Shown in pieces: positions 1 to 7,252 of a stretch of 36,018 nt of DNA. The stretch spans positions 1 through 36,018 of the forward strand of contig JACQXS010000001.1 of the NCBI GenBank assembly GCA_016208615.1, in the 5' to 3' direction. The position numbers and the translations under genes were made by a program. Each line of letters opens with the position of its first letter. The stretch's first letter is position 1. The stretch is from Candidatus Stahliibacteriota bacterium. Lineage in GTDB: Bacteria; Hydrothermota; UBA3073; JACQXS01. Below the pieces are notes generated by a model that did no database searches, was not told the origin of the DNA, and saw only the letters and a program-made list of their open reading frames with translations.

Positions 1-2
1 TA

Positions 3-479
3 CGACCAGGGATTTTACTCTATGGATTATATCCGGGTGCCCAATGCGACAGAAGAATAGAAGTATCGCCAATCCTTACTTGGTATACAAGGGTATGTCG
101 GGTAAATAATATTCCAAAGGGTGTAGGAATAGGTTATCGTAGGACATATATTACTGATAGGGAACAAAAGGTAGCTACTTTATTAATTGGGTATGGTGAT
201 GGGTATCCGCGCAGTCTATCAAATAAAGGATATGTGCTTATAAGAGCCAAGAGAGCTAAAATTGTTGGCTCTGTATGTATGGATATGGCAGTAGTAGATG
301 TAACAGATATTCCAGAAGTTAATATAGGAGATGAAGCTACTCTGATTGGCAAGAATGGAGATACTCAGATAACGGCTGAGGATGTAGCCGCTCTTGCGGG
401 AACTATAAATTATGAAATCACAACAAGAATAGGACCAAGGGTCGCCAGAGTTTATACACAGAGGATAGATGACAGATAA
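3..479 (+). CDS. alr: Alanine racemase, C-terminal part (cut by window edge)
   Basis: PLP enzyme that interconverts L- and D-alanine for peptidoglycan. The frame is open from base 3, so only the C-terminal ~158 residues are present. They start at the end of the TIM barrel (RPGILLYGLYPGA) and run through the C-terminal beta domain. The catalytic base Tyr (Tyr265 of the Geobacillus enzyme) is in GIGYRRTY, codon 135-137. Other family motifs are IGYGDGYPRSLSNKG, the active-site-entry VGSVCMDM, and the terminal NYEITTRIGPRVARVY. The PLP-lysine domain lies upstream of the window. It is followed after 66 nt of repeat-like sequence (AAATCCCAAATCC words) by mtnA. The identification is secure; the N-terminus cannot be judged. 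Confidence 0.96.
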   Translation, partial: RPGILLYGLYPGAQCDRRIEVSPILTWYTRVCRVNNIPKGVGIGYRRTYITDREQKVATLLIGYGDGYPRSLSNKGYVLIRAKRAKIVGSVCMDMAVVDVTDIPEVNIGDEATLIGKNGDTQITAEDVAALAGTINYEITTRIGPRVARVYTQRIDDR

Positions 480-545
480 CAGAAGACAGATATCCAAAAT
501 CCCAAATCCAAAATCCCAATATCAAGGATAGAAGATAGAAGACAG

Positions 546-1448
546 ATGAGTTTTAGTACTATTGCGTGGGAAGGAGGTATTACCTCAAAGGGTAAGGTCA
601 AAATACTTGACCAAACTATGCTTCCCAATAGTGTCTGCTATAAATATATTCACACCCCGCTTGAGATGTCAGAAGCCATTCAAGCACTTAAAATTAGAGG
701 CGCCCCTCTAATAGGAGTAGCCACAGCATACGGAATAGCTCTTGCATCCCAGAAAGCAAAGAGCAAAAAGGAAATAGAATCTGCTATGGAACTATTAGCA
801 AATACAAGAAAGACAGCGTATAATGTGTTTTCTACTCTTAACCGAATGAAAAAAATTGTAGGGACAGATTATAATCTGTCCCTACTTATTCTTGAAGAAG
901 CACATAAAATAAAGCAAGAAGATGAGCTACTTTGCCAAAAGATAGGCGATGCTCCTATTTATTTAGCAAAAGAGAAAATAAAAATGGTATATGCCGCTGA
1001 AACAAGACCATTGCTCCAAGGAGCAAGACTTACTGCTTGGGAACTTACACAGGCAGGTATCCCTGTGACTTTAATTTGTGATAGCGTAAAAGGAGTGATA
1101 TTAAGAGATAAGAAAGTAGATTTCTGCATTGTGGGAGCGGATAGGATAGCCAAAAACGGTGATACGGCGAATAAAATTGGCACCTATACACTTGCGGTGC
1201 TGGCAAAGAGGCATAATATACCCTTTTATGTTGCTGCTCCTTATACTACTTTTGACCCGACTATAGAATCAGGCGACCAAATCCCTATTGAACTGCGGAG
1301 TGCAGATGAGGTTAGAGAAATAAGGAACTTTGAAATAGCACCCAAGAATATAGAGGTTTTCAATCCAGCATTTGACATAACTCCGAATGAATATATTACA
1401 GCATTTATTACTGAAAAGGGTATAATATATCCGCCATTTTATGATTAA
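546..1448 (+). CDS. mtnA: S-methyl-5-thioribose-1-phosphate isomerase-like, catalytic-Cys segment missing
   Basis: Methionine-salvage isomerase family (MTR-1-P to MTRu-1-P), related to eIF2B subunits. Recognisable motifs are KILDQTMLP (19-27), IRGAPLIGVATAYGIALA (50-67), ETRPLLQGARLTAWEL (152-167), the catalytic-Asp motif VGADRIAKNGDTANKIGTY (196-214, D199) and FYVAAPYTTFD. The protein is 300 aa, whereas the family is about 340-350 aa. The gap falls around residues 134-147: where relatives have the stretch with THCNxGxLAT, which carries the catalytic Cys, this sequence goes from CQKIG almost directly to VYAAETRP. The usual ADETRP is AAETRP. The frame stays open. A 26-bp perfect palindrome sits in the N-terminal domain. 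No clear Shine-Dalgarno is seen. The 3' end overlaps the next gene by 8 nt. It may be inactive, repurposed, or a population or assembly deletion. Confidence 0.9.
   Translation: MSFSTIAWEGGITSKGKVKILDQTMLPNSVCYKYIHTPLEMSEAIQALKIRGAPLIGVATAYGIALASQKAKSKKEIESAMELLANTRKTAYNVFSTLNRMKKIVGTDYNLSLLILEEAHKIKQEDELLCQKIGDAPIYLAKEKIKMVYAAETRPLLQGARLTAWELTQAGIPVTLICDSVKGVILRDKKVDFCIVGADRIAKNGDTANKIGTYTLAVLAKRHNIPFYVAAPYTTFDPTIESGDQIPIELRSADEVREIRNFEIAPKNIEVFNPAFDITPNEYITAFITEKGIIYPPFYD
859..884. repeat. 26-bp perfect palindrome inside mtnA
   Basis: TAGGGACAGATT is followed at once by its exact reverse complement with a central ATAAT, giving 26 self-complementary bases. It is read as part of VGTDYNLSLL in a loop region of mtnA and keeps the frame. 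It resembles the other short palindromes that interrupt genes in this window. Confidence 0.85.
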
Positions 1449-2706
1449 ATCTATACTTACTAATTGTTGTTTATTTCTTACTACTTCTTTATTTGCCGTA
1501 GAAGGGAATGAGCCGGTGCCTTTGCTTGAACTCCCACCACCAACAGTAGAAGAAGAAACCCTAAAAATCACCTCTCCTTACAAATTTCCGTGTCTTTCAC
1601 TTTGGATAGAGGGTGGCAAAAATGAACTCGGCAAGGTATATGAGGTTAGATTGAACGGCTCGCCGGGAATCAATGAATCTTTTGCAATGCGGGGATTAAA
1701 GATTGAAGATAAAATATTATATGCGGGTAAAGGAGAGAAGAGATTTATTGGCAGTCGTAGCATTACAGAAATTGATGCACGGGCTGGGGCTTACAAAATA
1801 AGCGATAGCTGGAATGAGTTTGGAATAGTTAATAGTGCGATAAGTTTGTATTTAGGGGAAAATATATTTAAGTTATTTGGCTCTGGGTGTTATGAATCTG
1901 AATATATATGGGATTTTGGAGTTTTATGGGGCAGAAGTTTTGGGGAATCAGTTTTTGCAGGAGTAGGAATAAGCGGACCGCACTATCTAACACCAATGGT
2001 TCAAATAAATTGGATGCCAAGCCGAGAGTTATCAATAAATATTTCACACAGAAGTAAAGAAGTCACAAATACATTTGATAGCTTATATATGTATCAACCA
2101 TATGTAATCCAAAACTCAGAGTTAGAACACGAACGATGGAATTCATTATCTACAATTAACTTCAACTTTCAGAATAAGGTAACTATGGAATTAACACATA
2201 AAGAGATAGAGAATATAATTTATTGGAATATGTTTACACCTAATGTTATGCCCTTAAATGGCGGCAAGCACCATAAATTGGGAGCTAAATTGGAGTTATT
2301 GCTGTTGAAAATCCCGTTGAAAATCCCGTTGGAAATCCCGCAGCAGGCGGGACTGCAAGCGGGGATGAAAGTTAAAAATATAGCTTCTGTTGAGTATCTA
2401 TTTTTAAGACCTTTAACCTTGAATCTATATTATTTCATTCCATCAGTCTTATTTGCTAATACTTTGTCAATTTTTTTACCTGCACAGATAGAAGTAGGAT
2501 TAGAAAATAAGTATGTTAAAAATGAGTATTTTGGGAGCAGTATGTCTGATTATTGGCTCTTTTCGCTTAAGGGGGCAAAAAAAGTAAATAAAATAGAGTT
2601 TTGGGGTAGGATAAATAATTTAACTAATACAAAATATGAGATTATACCCGGCAGAGATGGCCCCGGGACTTGTTTTCAAATAGGAGTTGAATTAACACTA
2701 CTATAA
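1441..2706 (+). CDS. Outer-membrane beta-barrel protein, TonB-receptor-like C-terminus
   Basis: 421 aa, starting inside the last codons of mtnA (8-nt overlap, suggesting translational coupling). Residues 1-20 form a signal peptide (MIKSILTNCCLFLTTSLFAVEG). The rest is rich in alternating aromatic and polar segments typical of barrel strands. The C-terminal part, GRINNLTNTKYEIIPGRDG ending in GVELTLL, matches the last strands of TonB-dependent receptors (NLtNtkY...pGR). At 421 aa it is too short for a full receptor, and no plug domain or TonB box is evident, so it is a barrel-only or reduced member. Residues around 288-310 (LKIPLKIPLEIPQQAG) come from a repeat element also present in the ppiD-like gene. 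The substrate is unknown. Confidence 0.75.
   Translation: MIKSILTNCCLFLTTSLFAVEGNEPVPLLELPPPTVEEETLKITSPYKFPCLSLWIEGGKNELGKVYEVRLNGSPGINESFAMRGLKIEDKILYAGKGEKRFIGSRSITEIDARAGAYKISDSWNEFGIVNSAISLYLGENIFKLFGSGCYESEYIWDFGVLWGRSFGESVFAGVGISGPHYLTPMVQINWMPSRELSINISHRSKEVTNTFDSLYMYQPYVIQNSELEHERWNSLSTINFNFQNKVTMELTHKEIENIIYWNMFTPNVMPLNGGKHHKLGAKLELLLLKIPLKIPLEIPQQAGLQAGMKVKNIASVEYLFLRPLTLNLYYFIPSVLFANTLSIFLPAQIEVGLENKYVKNEYFGSSMSDYWLFSLKGAKKVNKIEFWGRINNLTNTKYEIIPGRDGPGTCFQIGVELTLL
2304..2370 (+). repeat. ATCCCGTTG/GCGGG repeat element inside the barrel gene
   Basis: Tandem GTTGAAAATCCC units lead into a GCAGCAGGCGGG tail. Bases 2316-2351 (36 nt) are identical to the reverse complement of 8964-8999 in the ppiD-like gene. 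Here it encodes KIPLEIPQQAG; there, in another frame, ENPVGNPAAGG. Confidence 0.9.
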
Positions 2707-2736
2707 GGTGAAAACTGACAATTCTTCAATAGCGAT

Positions 2737-2789
2737 GTGGGAGGGACTTCCCTGTCCCGATATTATCGAGGTTAGGAAACCTCTCCCAC
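2737..2789. repeat. Nested inverted repeat in spacer
   Basis: GTGGGAG at 2737-2743 pairs with CTCCCAC at 2783-2789. Inside the right half is the palindrome GAGGTTAGGAAACCTC (2768-2783), related to the GAGGTnnACCTC palindromes found elsewhere in the window. Confidence 0.75.
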
Positions 2790-3007
2790 AAGGGAATAAT
2801 AGGAGTTGAATTAACAATACTGTAGGGGGCCCCTTGAACTCAAAGAGCAAAACTCAAACCCAAATATATTGCCACGAAGGCAGAGGACAGAAAACAGAAG
2901 ACAGAGGACATTAGACTAAAGACTATAGACCAAAATTCCAAGTCCCAAGCACTAAATCCTAAACAATATCTAAGTACACTCAAAATCCAAGTGAAGTTCA
3001 AAGTTCT

Positions 3008-3036
3008 CCGCCAGAGGCGGATCAGCCTCCGGCTGA
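3008..3036. repeat. Double-hairpin repeat, copy 1
   Basis: CCGCC-aga-GGCGG followed directly by TCAGCC-tcc-GGCTGA. The second hairpin is shared with 16072-16086 and, on the opposite strand, with 12189-12203 inside ribE. Confidence 0.85.
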
Positions 3037-3091
3037 AAATGAAATCCAAATGTCAAGGTTCAAAAGGGAAAGAGGTTATGCGTTTGGTGCG

Positions 3092-3190
3092 TTAGTTTAT
3101 AATTTCGCCGTGGTAGATGGCGGTAGGGATAGAAGTTTTACCATTTTCTGCAATAGTTCTCATTTGTAATCTGATATCGCACCTTTTCAT
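3092..3190 (-). CDS. Possible 32-aa small protein
   Basis: ATG at 3190 opens a 32-codon frame (begins MKRCDIRLQMRTIAENG, ends YHGEIIN). Upstream on the same strand, TTCAAT-N17-CATAAC ends 9 nt before the ATG. That matches the leaderless layout of other genes here, but the hexamers are poor. I do not recognise the peptide. It could be a degraded fragment of a longer gene or chance. Confidence 0.2.
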   Translation of the reverse strand: MKRCDIRLQMRTIAENGKTSIPTAIYHGEIIN

Positions 3191-3307
3191 TGAACTTATG
3201 TTATGTATTTTTATGAATTTTTATTGAATCCTTTTGCGTATAATTGCATCAAAAGAAAGTAGTAAGTTGTCCCGCTGGGTCGGGATTTTCAATAAGGATT
3301 TAGGGAA

Positions 3308-3338
3308 TAGGTTGTCCCGCAAAAAGCGGGACAACCTA
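3308..3338. repeat. GTCCCGC-type hairpin upstream of rpsU
   Basis: TAGGTTGTCCCGC and GCGGGACAACCTA form a perfect 13-bp stem with an AAAAA loop, ending 27 nt before the rpsU start. A degraded copy follows rpsU near 3597-3620. There is no U-tract, so it is a repeat element rather than an obvious terminator. An effect on rpsU translation is possible. Confidence 0.8.
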
Positions 3339-3365
3339 CCCATAGCAAGGAGGGAGGTGATTAAG

Positions 3366-3548
3366 GTGATATTAGAAAAAGTGCGTGAGGGCGAGAATTT
3401 TGAAGAAGCATATCGTCGTTTTAAGAGGGAGTGCGAGAAGGAAGAGCTTTTTTCTGAGATGCGTAAGCATGAGTATTACGAGAAGCCATCAGCGAGGAGA
3501 AAGAACTTTAAGTTGTTAAGGCCGACACGGAATACACGGGGTAGGTAA
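3366..3548 (+). CDS. rpsU: Ribosomal protein bS21
   Basis: 60-aa small-subunit protein involved in initiation. The core [18 protein letters not shown] and the signature [16 protein letters not shown] are bS21. A longer open frame begins at 3234, but its first 44 codons run through the GTCCCGC hairpin. The GTG at 3366 is chosen because a full anti-16S match, GGAGGTGA (3353-3360), sits 5 nt upstream and because the protein then has normal family length. It is the first gene of the rpsU-dnaG-rpoD operon. The C-terminal tail ([11 protein letters not shown]) runs into repeat-like sequence and may be extended. Confidence 0.93.
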   Translation: MILEKVREGENFEEAYRRFKRECEKEELFSEMRKHEYYEKPSARRKNFKLLRPTRNTRGR

Positions 3549-3665
3549 GTTCAAAAGGGAAAAAGAAGTAGTAAGGATTAAGAATTAAGAGGGAATAGGT
3601 TGTTCTGCAAAAAGCGGGAAAAGACACAAAAGATAACAGAAAACAGGGGACAGATACAAAAATAA

Positions 3666-3687
3666 GGTTGAAGCGAGGGCTTCAACC
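3666..3687. repeat. Hairpin in rpsU-dnaG spacer
   Basis: GGTTGAAG and CTTCAACC form a perfect 8-bp stem around cgaggg, 16 nt before the dnaG start. The operon spacer 3549-3702 otherwise holds AT-rich repeat words and a degraded copy of the 3308-3338 hairpin. Confidence 0.75.
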
Positions 3688-3702
3688 TACCCTATTATAG
3701 AA

Positions 3703-5415
3703 GTGAGGATATCTCAGGATAAGATAGCTCAAATTCTTGCCTCCAATCCCATAGAAGAGGTAATTGGCTCTTATATTGCTTTACATCGTGTAGGCAAAAG
3801 CTATAAGAGTGTCTGTCCTTTTCATTCTGAGAAGTCTGCTTCCTTTTATGTTTCTCCTGAAAAGGGTGTTTATCATTGTTTTGGCTGTGGTAAGTCGGGC
3901 AATGTGATTACCTTTTTAATGTCGTATAATAATTTGGCTTACTTTGAGGCGGTTAAATTTCTTGCCGATAGAAGTGGTATAAGTTTGGATTTAGTAGAAG
4001 ACGAGCATCTGAATTTATATAAAGCGACTGACGAAGTGGCTCAACTTTATCACTCTGTTTTATTAAGTGATAAGGGGTTACCGGGTCGTAAATGGTTAGA
4101 AGGTCGTGGCATTTCGGATACTACGATAAACAAGTTTTTATTAGGGTATGCGGCTGAAGATTCTCTTCTTTTGTCTAAAACAAAGCAAGGGTTAAATAAA
4201 GAAGATTTGGAAGCTTTGGGTTTAGTGCGTAATTTTCGTGACACCTTTTGTCGCAAGGTAATTTTTCCCATCCGTGATAGGTGGGGTAAGGTAGTAGGTT
4301 TTGGTACGCGAGTTTTGGACAATTCAGAGCCCAAATATATCAATTCTTCTGAATCTCCAATCTTTAAGAAGGGTAATTTATTATATGGATTTTCTGATGT
4401 GCGTTCTGATTTAAGATCAGGAGCTGTTCTTGTAGAGGGGTATATGGATTTACTGACAGTTTATCAATCTGGTATAACTAATGTTGTAGCGAGTTTAGGC
4501 ACTTCATTGACACAGGGGCAGGCGCGGCTTTTGAAACTTTATACTCCGCAAGTTATTCTTGCCTACGATGGTGATTTGGCAGGTCGTAAGGCAACAGAGC
4601 GGGCTATAGATATTTTATTTGAAGTGGGGCTTGATGTAAGTATTTTGTCTTTACCTGATGGCGAGGACCCTGATTCATACATAAGGAAGAAAGGGGAGTT
4701 GGATTTTAAGGGAGTGCAAACTTTTATAGATTTCAAATTTCAAAATGCAAAATGCAAAAGAGAAGACCTGAATACATTGCCACGAAGGCACGAAGACACA
4801 AAGGTACACAAAGAAGAAGGTTCAAAGTTCAAAGAGTCAGGAGCTCAACTCCCTGGGTATGCAGAATTTTCAGTAAGTGAAAAGGAAGCATTAGTTCGCA
4901 ATTTTCGTGATACTTTAAGCAAAATAGCCGACCCTATTAAGAAGGAACTTTGGATGGGTGAGGTGGCTCGTAAATTTGGACTTCGTCAGGAGCTCTTTTT
5001 ATCTACTGCTCCGTTAGTTCCGTCAGAGGCGGAACCTAAACTTGGTCCTAAGCGAAGTTTGAAGGAATTAGAAGTAGAGTTATTAGGGATAGCGTCTTCT
5101 GATGTTGGGGCGTGTAAAATTTTAATGGCCAACTCAATAGAGATAAGGACCTCTGAATTGAAGTCAGTATTGGATAAGGTACTAAATGGAGCATCTGAGA
5201 AAGAAGTTATAGACTTATTACCTGATGATGAATTGAAGCAACTTTTTATAGGGCCTTCTTTTTGGGAGGATGCGGATTATGAGCAATTAGCCCACGATTA
5301 TCTAAAATCTATAAGGGACAAAAGAAGTAAAGCCGAGCGTGCCCATTTGTTGAGTAAAATAGAAAAGGAAGGAAATGCGGAAGATTTGAGAAAGTATCAG
5401 GAGTTGAAGAAGTAG
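3703..5415 (+). CDS. dnaG: DNA primase
   Basis: Synthesises RNA primers at the replication fork with DnaB helicase. An N-terminal CHC2 zinc ribbon is intact: C38, H41, C59 and C62 in CPFHSEKS...CFGCGKSGN. The catalytic core follows, with the TOPRIM domain carrying E245 in VEGYMDLL and D289/D291 in YDGDLAG. A C-terminal helical DnaB-interaction domain ends in LRKYQELKK. 570 aa is normal for the family. The start is GTG at 3703, with no convincing Shine-Dalgarno. Residues ~345-385 (FKFQNAKCKREDLN to KESGAQLPG) are low-complexity and are encoded by intergenic-type repeat DNA, inserted between the TOPRIM and C-terminal domains. A second hairpin insert is at 5017-5035. Confidence 0.95.
   Translation: MRISQDKIAQILASNPIEEVIGSYIALHRVGKSYKSVCPFHSEKSASFYVSPEKGVYHCFGCGKSGNVITFLMSYNNLAYFEAVKFLADRSGISLDLVEDEHLNLYKATDEVAQLYHSVLLSDKGLPGRKWLEGRGISDTTINKFLLGYAAEDSLLLSKTKQGLNKEDLEALGLVRNFRDTFCRKVIFPIRDRWGKVVGFGTRVLDNSEPKYINSSESPIFKKGNLLYGFSDVRSDLRSGAVLVEGYMDLLTVYQSGITNVVASLGTSLTQGQARLLKLYTPQVILAYDGDLAGRKATERAIDILFEVGLDVSILSLPDGEDPDSYIRKKGELDFKGVQTFIDFKFQNAKCKREDLNTLPRRHEDTKVHKEEGSKFKESGAQLPGYAEFSVSEKEALVRNFRDTLSKIADPIKKELWMGEVARKFGLRQELFLSTAPLVPSEAEPKLGPKRSLKELEVELLGIASSDVGACKILMANSIEIRTSELKSVLDKVLNGASEKEVIDLLPDDELKQLFIGPSFWEDADYEQLAHDYLKSIRDKRSKAERAHLLSKIEKEGNAEDLRKYQELKK
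4735..4857 (+). repeat. Intergenic-type repeat DNA inserted in frame in dnaG
   Basis: Contains CAAAATGCAAAATGCAAAAG, then ATTGCCACGAAGGCA (4776-4790, identical to spacer 2868-2882), GGTTCAAAGTTCAAAG, and an AGGAG/CTCCCT inverted pair. It adds ~40 hydrophilic residues between conserved primase domains. Confidence 0.75.
5017..5035. repeat. Short hairpin inside dnaG
   Basis: GTTCCG and CGGAAC form a perfect 6-bp stem around tcagagg; read as LVPSEAEP. The loop and stem resemble the CCGCCagaGGCGG half of the double-hairpin family. Confidence 0.6.
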
Positions 5416-5463
5416 TTAAGAGTTTAGGAGTTTAAGAGTTTAAGAGAAAAAGGAGGTTAAGGT

Positions 5464-6996
5464 ATGCGTCAAGAAGTAGAGAAGATCTTAAAACTTGTTA
5501 ATCGGCATAGCGAAATAACCTACGAAAAGCTAAACGATACCCTTCCTGACAATCTTATTTCGGCTCGTGATTTTGAGGAAATAATTACCGAATTAGAGGC
5601 GCTGGGGGTGAAAATAGTAGAAGAAGGGCATCATCATATAGAGGTAGAAAAGCCCCCAACTATAGATACTCGCAAGCTTGAAGACCCTACGCGAATGTAT
5701 TTTCAAGATGTAAGTTCTGTCTATCTACTAACCCGCGAGGAAGAGACTCTGATAGCCAGTATTATAGAGAGAAATTATATTCAAATAGCCAGGCATATCT
5801 TTTCTACGATATATGGGATGGATGAGTTTTTAAGGTATCGTTCCAAAATAGAGAATAGACGCATTCCACCTGAGGAATTTGTTAGAGTAGGCGTACCTGC
5901 TCCATCGGTTACCTTTCTTGACAAAGAGTATAAGCGTATCTTAAAATCTCTGACTTCTATTGAAAGTAAGCGAGATGAAATAGTATCTCTTCGTCGCAAG
6001 AAAAGGACTGCCTCTTTTATTAAGCGGAGGCGTCGCCAAATAAGAAATGAAATAGAGAAACTTAACTTACACTTTGGATATATAGAGGAAATATTAACAA
6101 GAGTTAAAACTTTATACGAGAATACTACCCAAAAAAGAAGTGATTCACCACGGAGTGGTTCTAAAAATAATTATTCTATTAAGCAAGCCGAAGATAAAGT
6201 AGGAATGAGATGGAGCAATTTTAGGAAGTTACTTAAAGAAATAGCAACATATGAGGATGAAATAGTAAAGAATAAGCAATATATGGCGGATTCAAATGTT
6301 AGGTTAGTTATTTCTATAGCTAAAAAGTACATGCATAAGGGGTTAGAGTTTGCTGACCTTGTTCAGGAAGGCAATTCTGGGCTTATGCGTGCCATATTAA
6401 AGTTTGACTATCACAAGGGGTATAAGCTCTCTACATATGCGAGTTGGTGGATTAGGCAAGCTATTACACGCGCAATAGCAGACCAGGCAAGAACAATCAG
6501 GGTGCCGGTGCATATGATTGAAATAATACATCGTGTACTTAAAGAGACCCGCAGTCTTATTCAGGAGTATGGGAAAGAGCCCTCTCCTGAAGAAATTGCG
6601 GATAGGTTAGAGCTTTCGCTACATAAAGTGAAGGCAGTCTATTTGCTTGTGCAAGACATTACCTCGCTTGACCGCCCTGTTGGAGAAGATGGGGATTCGT
6701 TTTTTGGTGACTTTATTGCTGCGGGTACTGAGAACTCGCCCGCATATGCGATTTCAAGGGTTATGTTAAGGGAAAAATTGGAAGAAGTATTAAATGATCT
6801 GAGCAAAAAGGAGCAAAAAGTATTAAGATTGAGGTTTGGCTTACAGGGAGAGACGAGCAAAACATTAGAAGAAGTAGGTATTATATTTGATGTAACCCGC
6901 GAAAGGATTAGGCAGATTGAGGCAAAGGCAATTAAGAAATTAAAATATAAAGAGCGGAGAAAAAAGTTAGAACCCTTACTTGAACTGCTTGACTAA
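5464..6996 (+). CDS. rpoD: Primary RNA polymerase sigma factor (sigma-70)
   Basis: Housekeeping sigma factor, last gene of the macromolecular-synthesis operon, 48 nt after dnaG with a strong AAGGAGGTT site. N-terminal residues 1-60 look like region 1.1. Region 1.2 begins at D74 ([10 protein letters not shown]). A long non-conserved region lies at ~110-270. Region 2 starts at S277 ([26 protein letters not shown] from 298). Region 2.4 contains RTIRVPVHM (343-351), region 3 follows, and the region 4.2 helix-turn-helix contains [17 protein letters not shown]. 510 aa is normal. The non-conserved region contains a small palindrome insert (6147-6159, ACCAC/GTGGT). The consensus-like TTGACA/-10 promoters in this window fit this sigma. 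Confidence 0.96.
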   Translation: MRQEVEKILKLVNRHSEITYEKLNDTLPDNLISARDFEEIITELEALGVKIVEEGHHHIEVEKPPTIDTRKLEDPTRMYFQDVSSVYLLTREEETLIASIIERNYIQIARHIFSTIYGMDEFLRYRSKIENRRIPPEEFVRVGVPAPSVTFLDKEYKRILKSLTSIESKRDEIVSLRRKKRTASFIKRRRRQIRNEIEKLNLHFGYIEEILTRVKTLYENTTQKRSDSPRSGSKNNYSIKQAEDKVGMRWSNFRKLLKEIATYEDEIVKNKQYMADSNVRLVISIAKKYMHKGLEFADLVQEGNSGLMRAILKFDYHKGYKLSTYASWWIRQAITRAIADQARTIRVPVHMIEIIHRVLKETRSLIQEYGKEPSPEEIADRLELSLHKVKAVYLLVQDITSLDRPVGEDGDSFFGDFIAAGTENSPAYAISRVMLREKLEEVLNDLSKKEQKVLRLRFGLQGETSKTLEEVGIIFDVTRERIRQIEAKAIKKLKYKERRKKLEPLLELLD

Positions 6997-7036
6997 TTGA
7001 GGCGTATCTCTTGTTAAATAGAATAACTTTCTGCGT

Positions 7037-7170
7037 GAGGTGCGCCTCTGTCTTTTGTATTCCTTTGTCTATCTCTTCCAGACATTTGTCGGAAAGAAAT
7101 AAACATTTGTTTGGAGGAGATAAACATTTGTCTATTTCTTACAGGTATTAGAATAGCTGAGGTGCACCTC
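7037..7170. repeat. Pair of GAGGTGCRCCTC palindromes flanking the iterons
   Basis: GAGGTGCGCCTC at 7037-7048 and GAGGTGCACCTC at 7159-7170 are perfect 12-bp palindromes. A related GAGGCGTATCTC lies at 6999. The same palindrome family appears inside several genes (dprA, degT, wbqC, PHP, GT4). Confidence 0.8.
7064..7147. promoter_or_regulatory. Four 21-bp direct iterons (TTTGTC) upstream of M23 gene
   Basis: TTTGTC/TTTGTT recurs at 7064, 7085, 7106 and 7127, exactly 21 bp apart. ACA precedes the last three, giving near-palindromic ACATTTGTC cores. The spacer halves alternate in orientation: unit 1 TATCTCTTCC versus unit 3 GGAGGAGATA, and unit 2 AAGAAATA versus unit 4 TATTTCTT. Two-helical-turn spacing puts all copies on one DNA face, as expected for a cooperative regulator. 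The array ends ~47 bp upstream of the -35 box at 7194. It could instead be part of the rpoD 3' region. Confidence 0.6.
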
Positions 7171-7193
7171 ATTGAAATTATGGGATTTTTTTC

Positions 7194-7221
7194 TTGACAT
7201 TGCTGTTATCTGGAGTAGATA
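7194..7221 (+). promoter_or_regulatory. Promoter for M23 peptidase-bactofilin operon
   Basis: TTGACA (7194-7199), 16-nt spacer, TAGATA (7216-7221). The ATG is at 7253 with no clear Shine-Dalgarno. A second -10-like TATAAC at 7242-7247 lies 5 nt before the ATG but has no good -35. Confidence 0.6.
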
Positions 7222-7252
7222 TTTCTAAAAAGAAGTCCTACTATAACTCTAA

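Larger units (their letters stand above)
2707..3365. other. Repeat-rich spacer before rpsU (659 bp)
   Basis: No conserved gene is seen except possibly a 32-aa ORF (3092-3190, -). The stretch is a patchwork of repeats. It holds an inverted pair GTGGGAG (2737) / CTCCCAC (2783) enclosing GAGGTTAGGAAACCTC (2768-2783). It also holds ATTGCCACGAAGGCA (2868, repeated inside dnaG at 4776), CACTAAATCCTAAACAA (2950, repeated at 21884), a double hairpin at 3008-3036, and a 13-bp-stem hairpin at 3308-3338. A weak rpsU promoter candidate is TTGAAC (3190-3195), N16, TATGAA (3212-3217). Confidence 0.7.

Noticed and set aside
2840-3049. 69-codon ORF on the minus strand in the spacer
   Set aside because: It reads through repeat words and a double hairpin, with no ribosome site or protein-like composition.
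3234-3365. Longer bS21 N-terminus from the open frame at 3234
   Set aside because: These 44 codons cross a hairpin repeat, lack family similarity and lie upstream of a perfect GGAGGTGA site.
7064-7147. CRISPR-like array of 21-bp repeats
   Set aside because: Only four short, partly conserved units with no distinct spacers or cas genes; a regulatory iteron array fits better.
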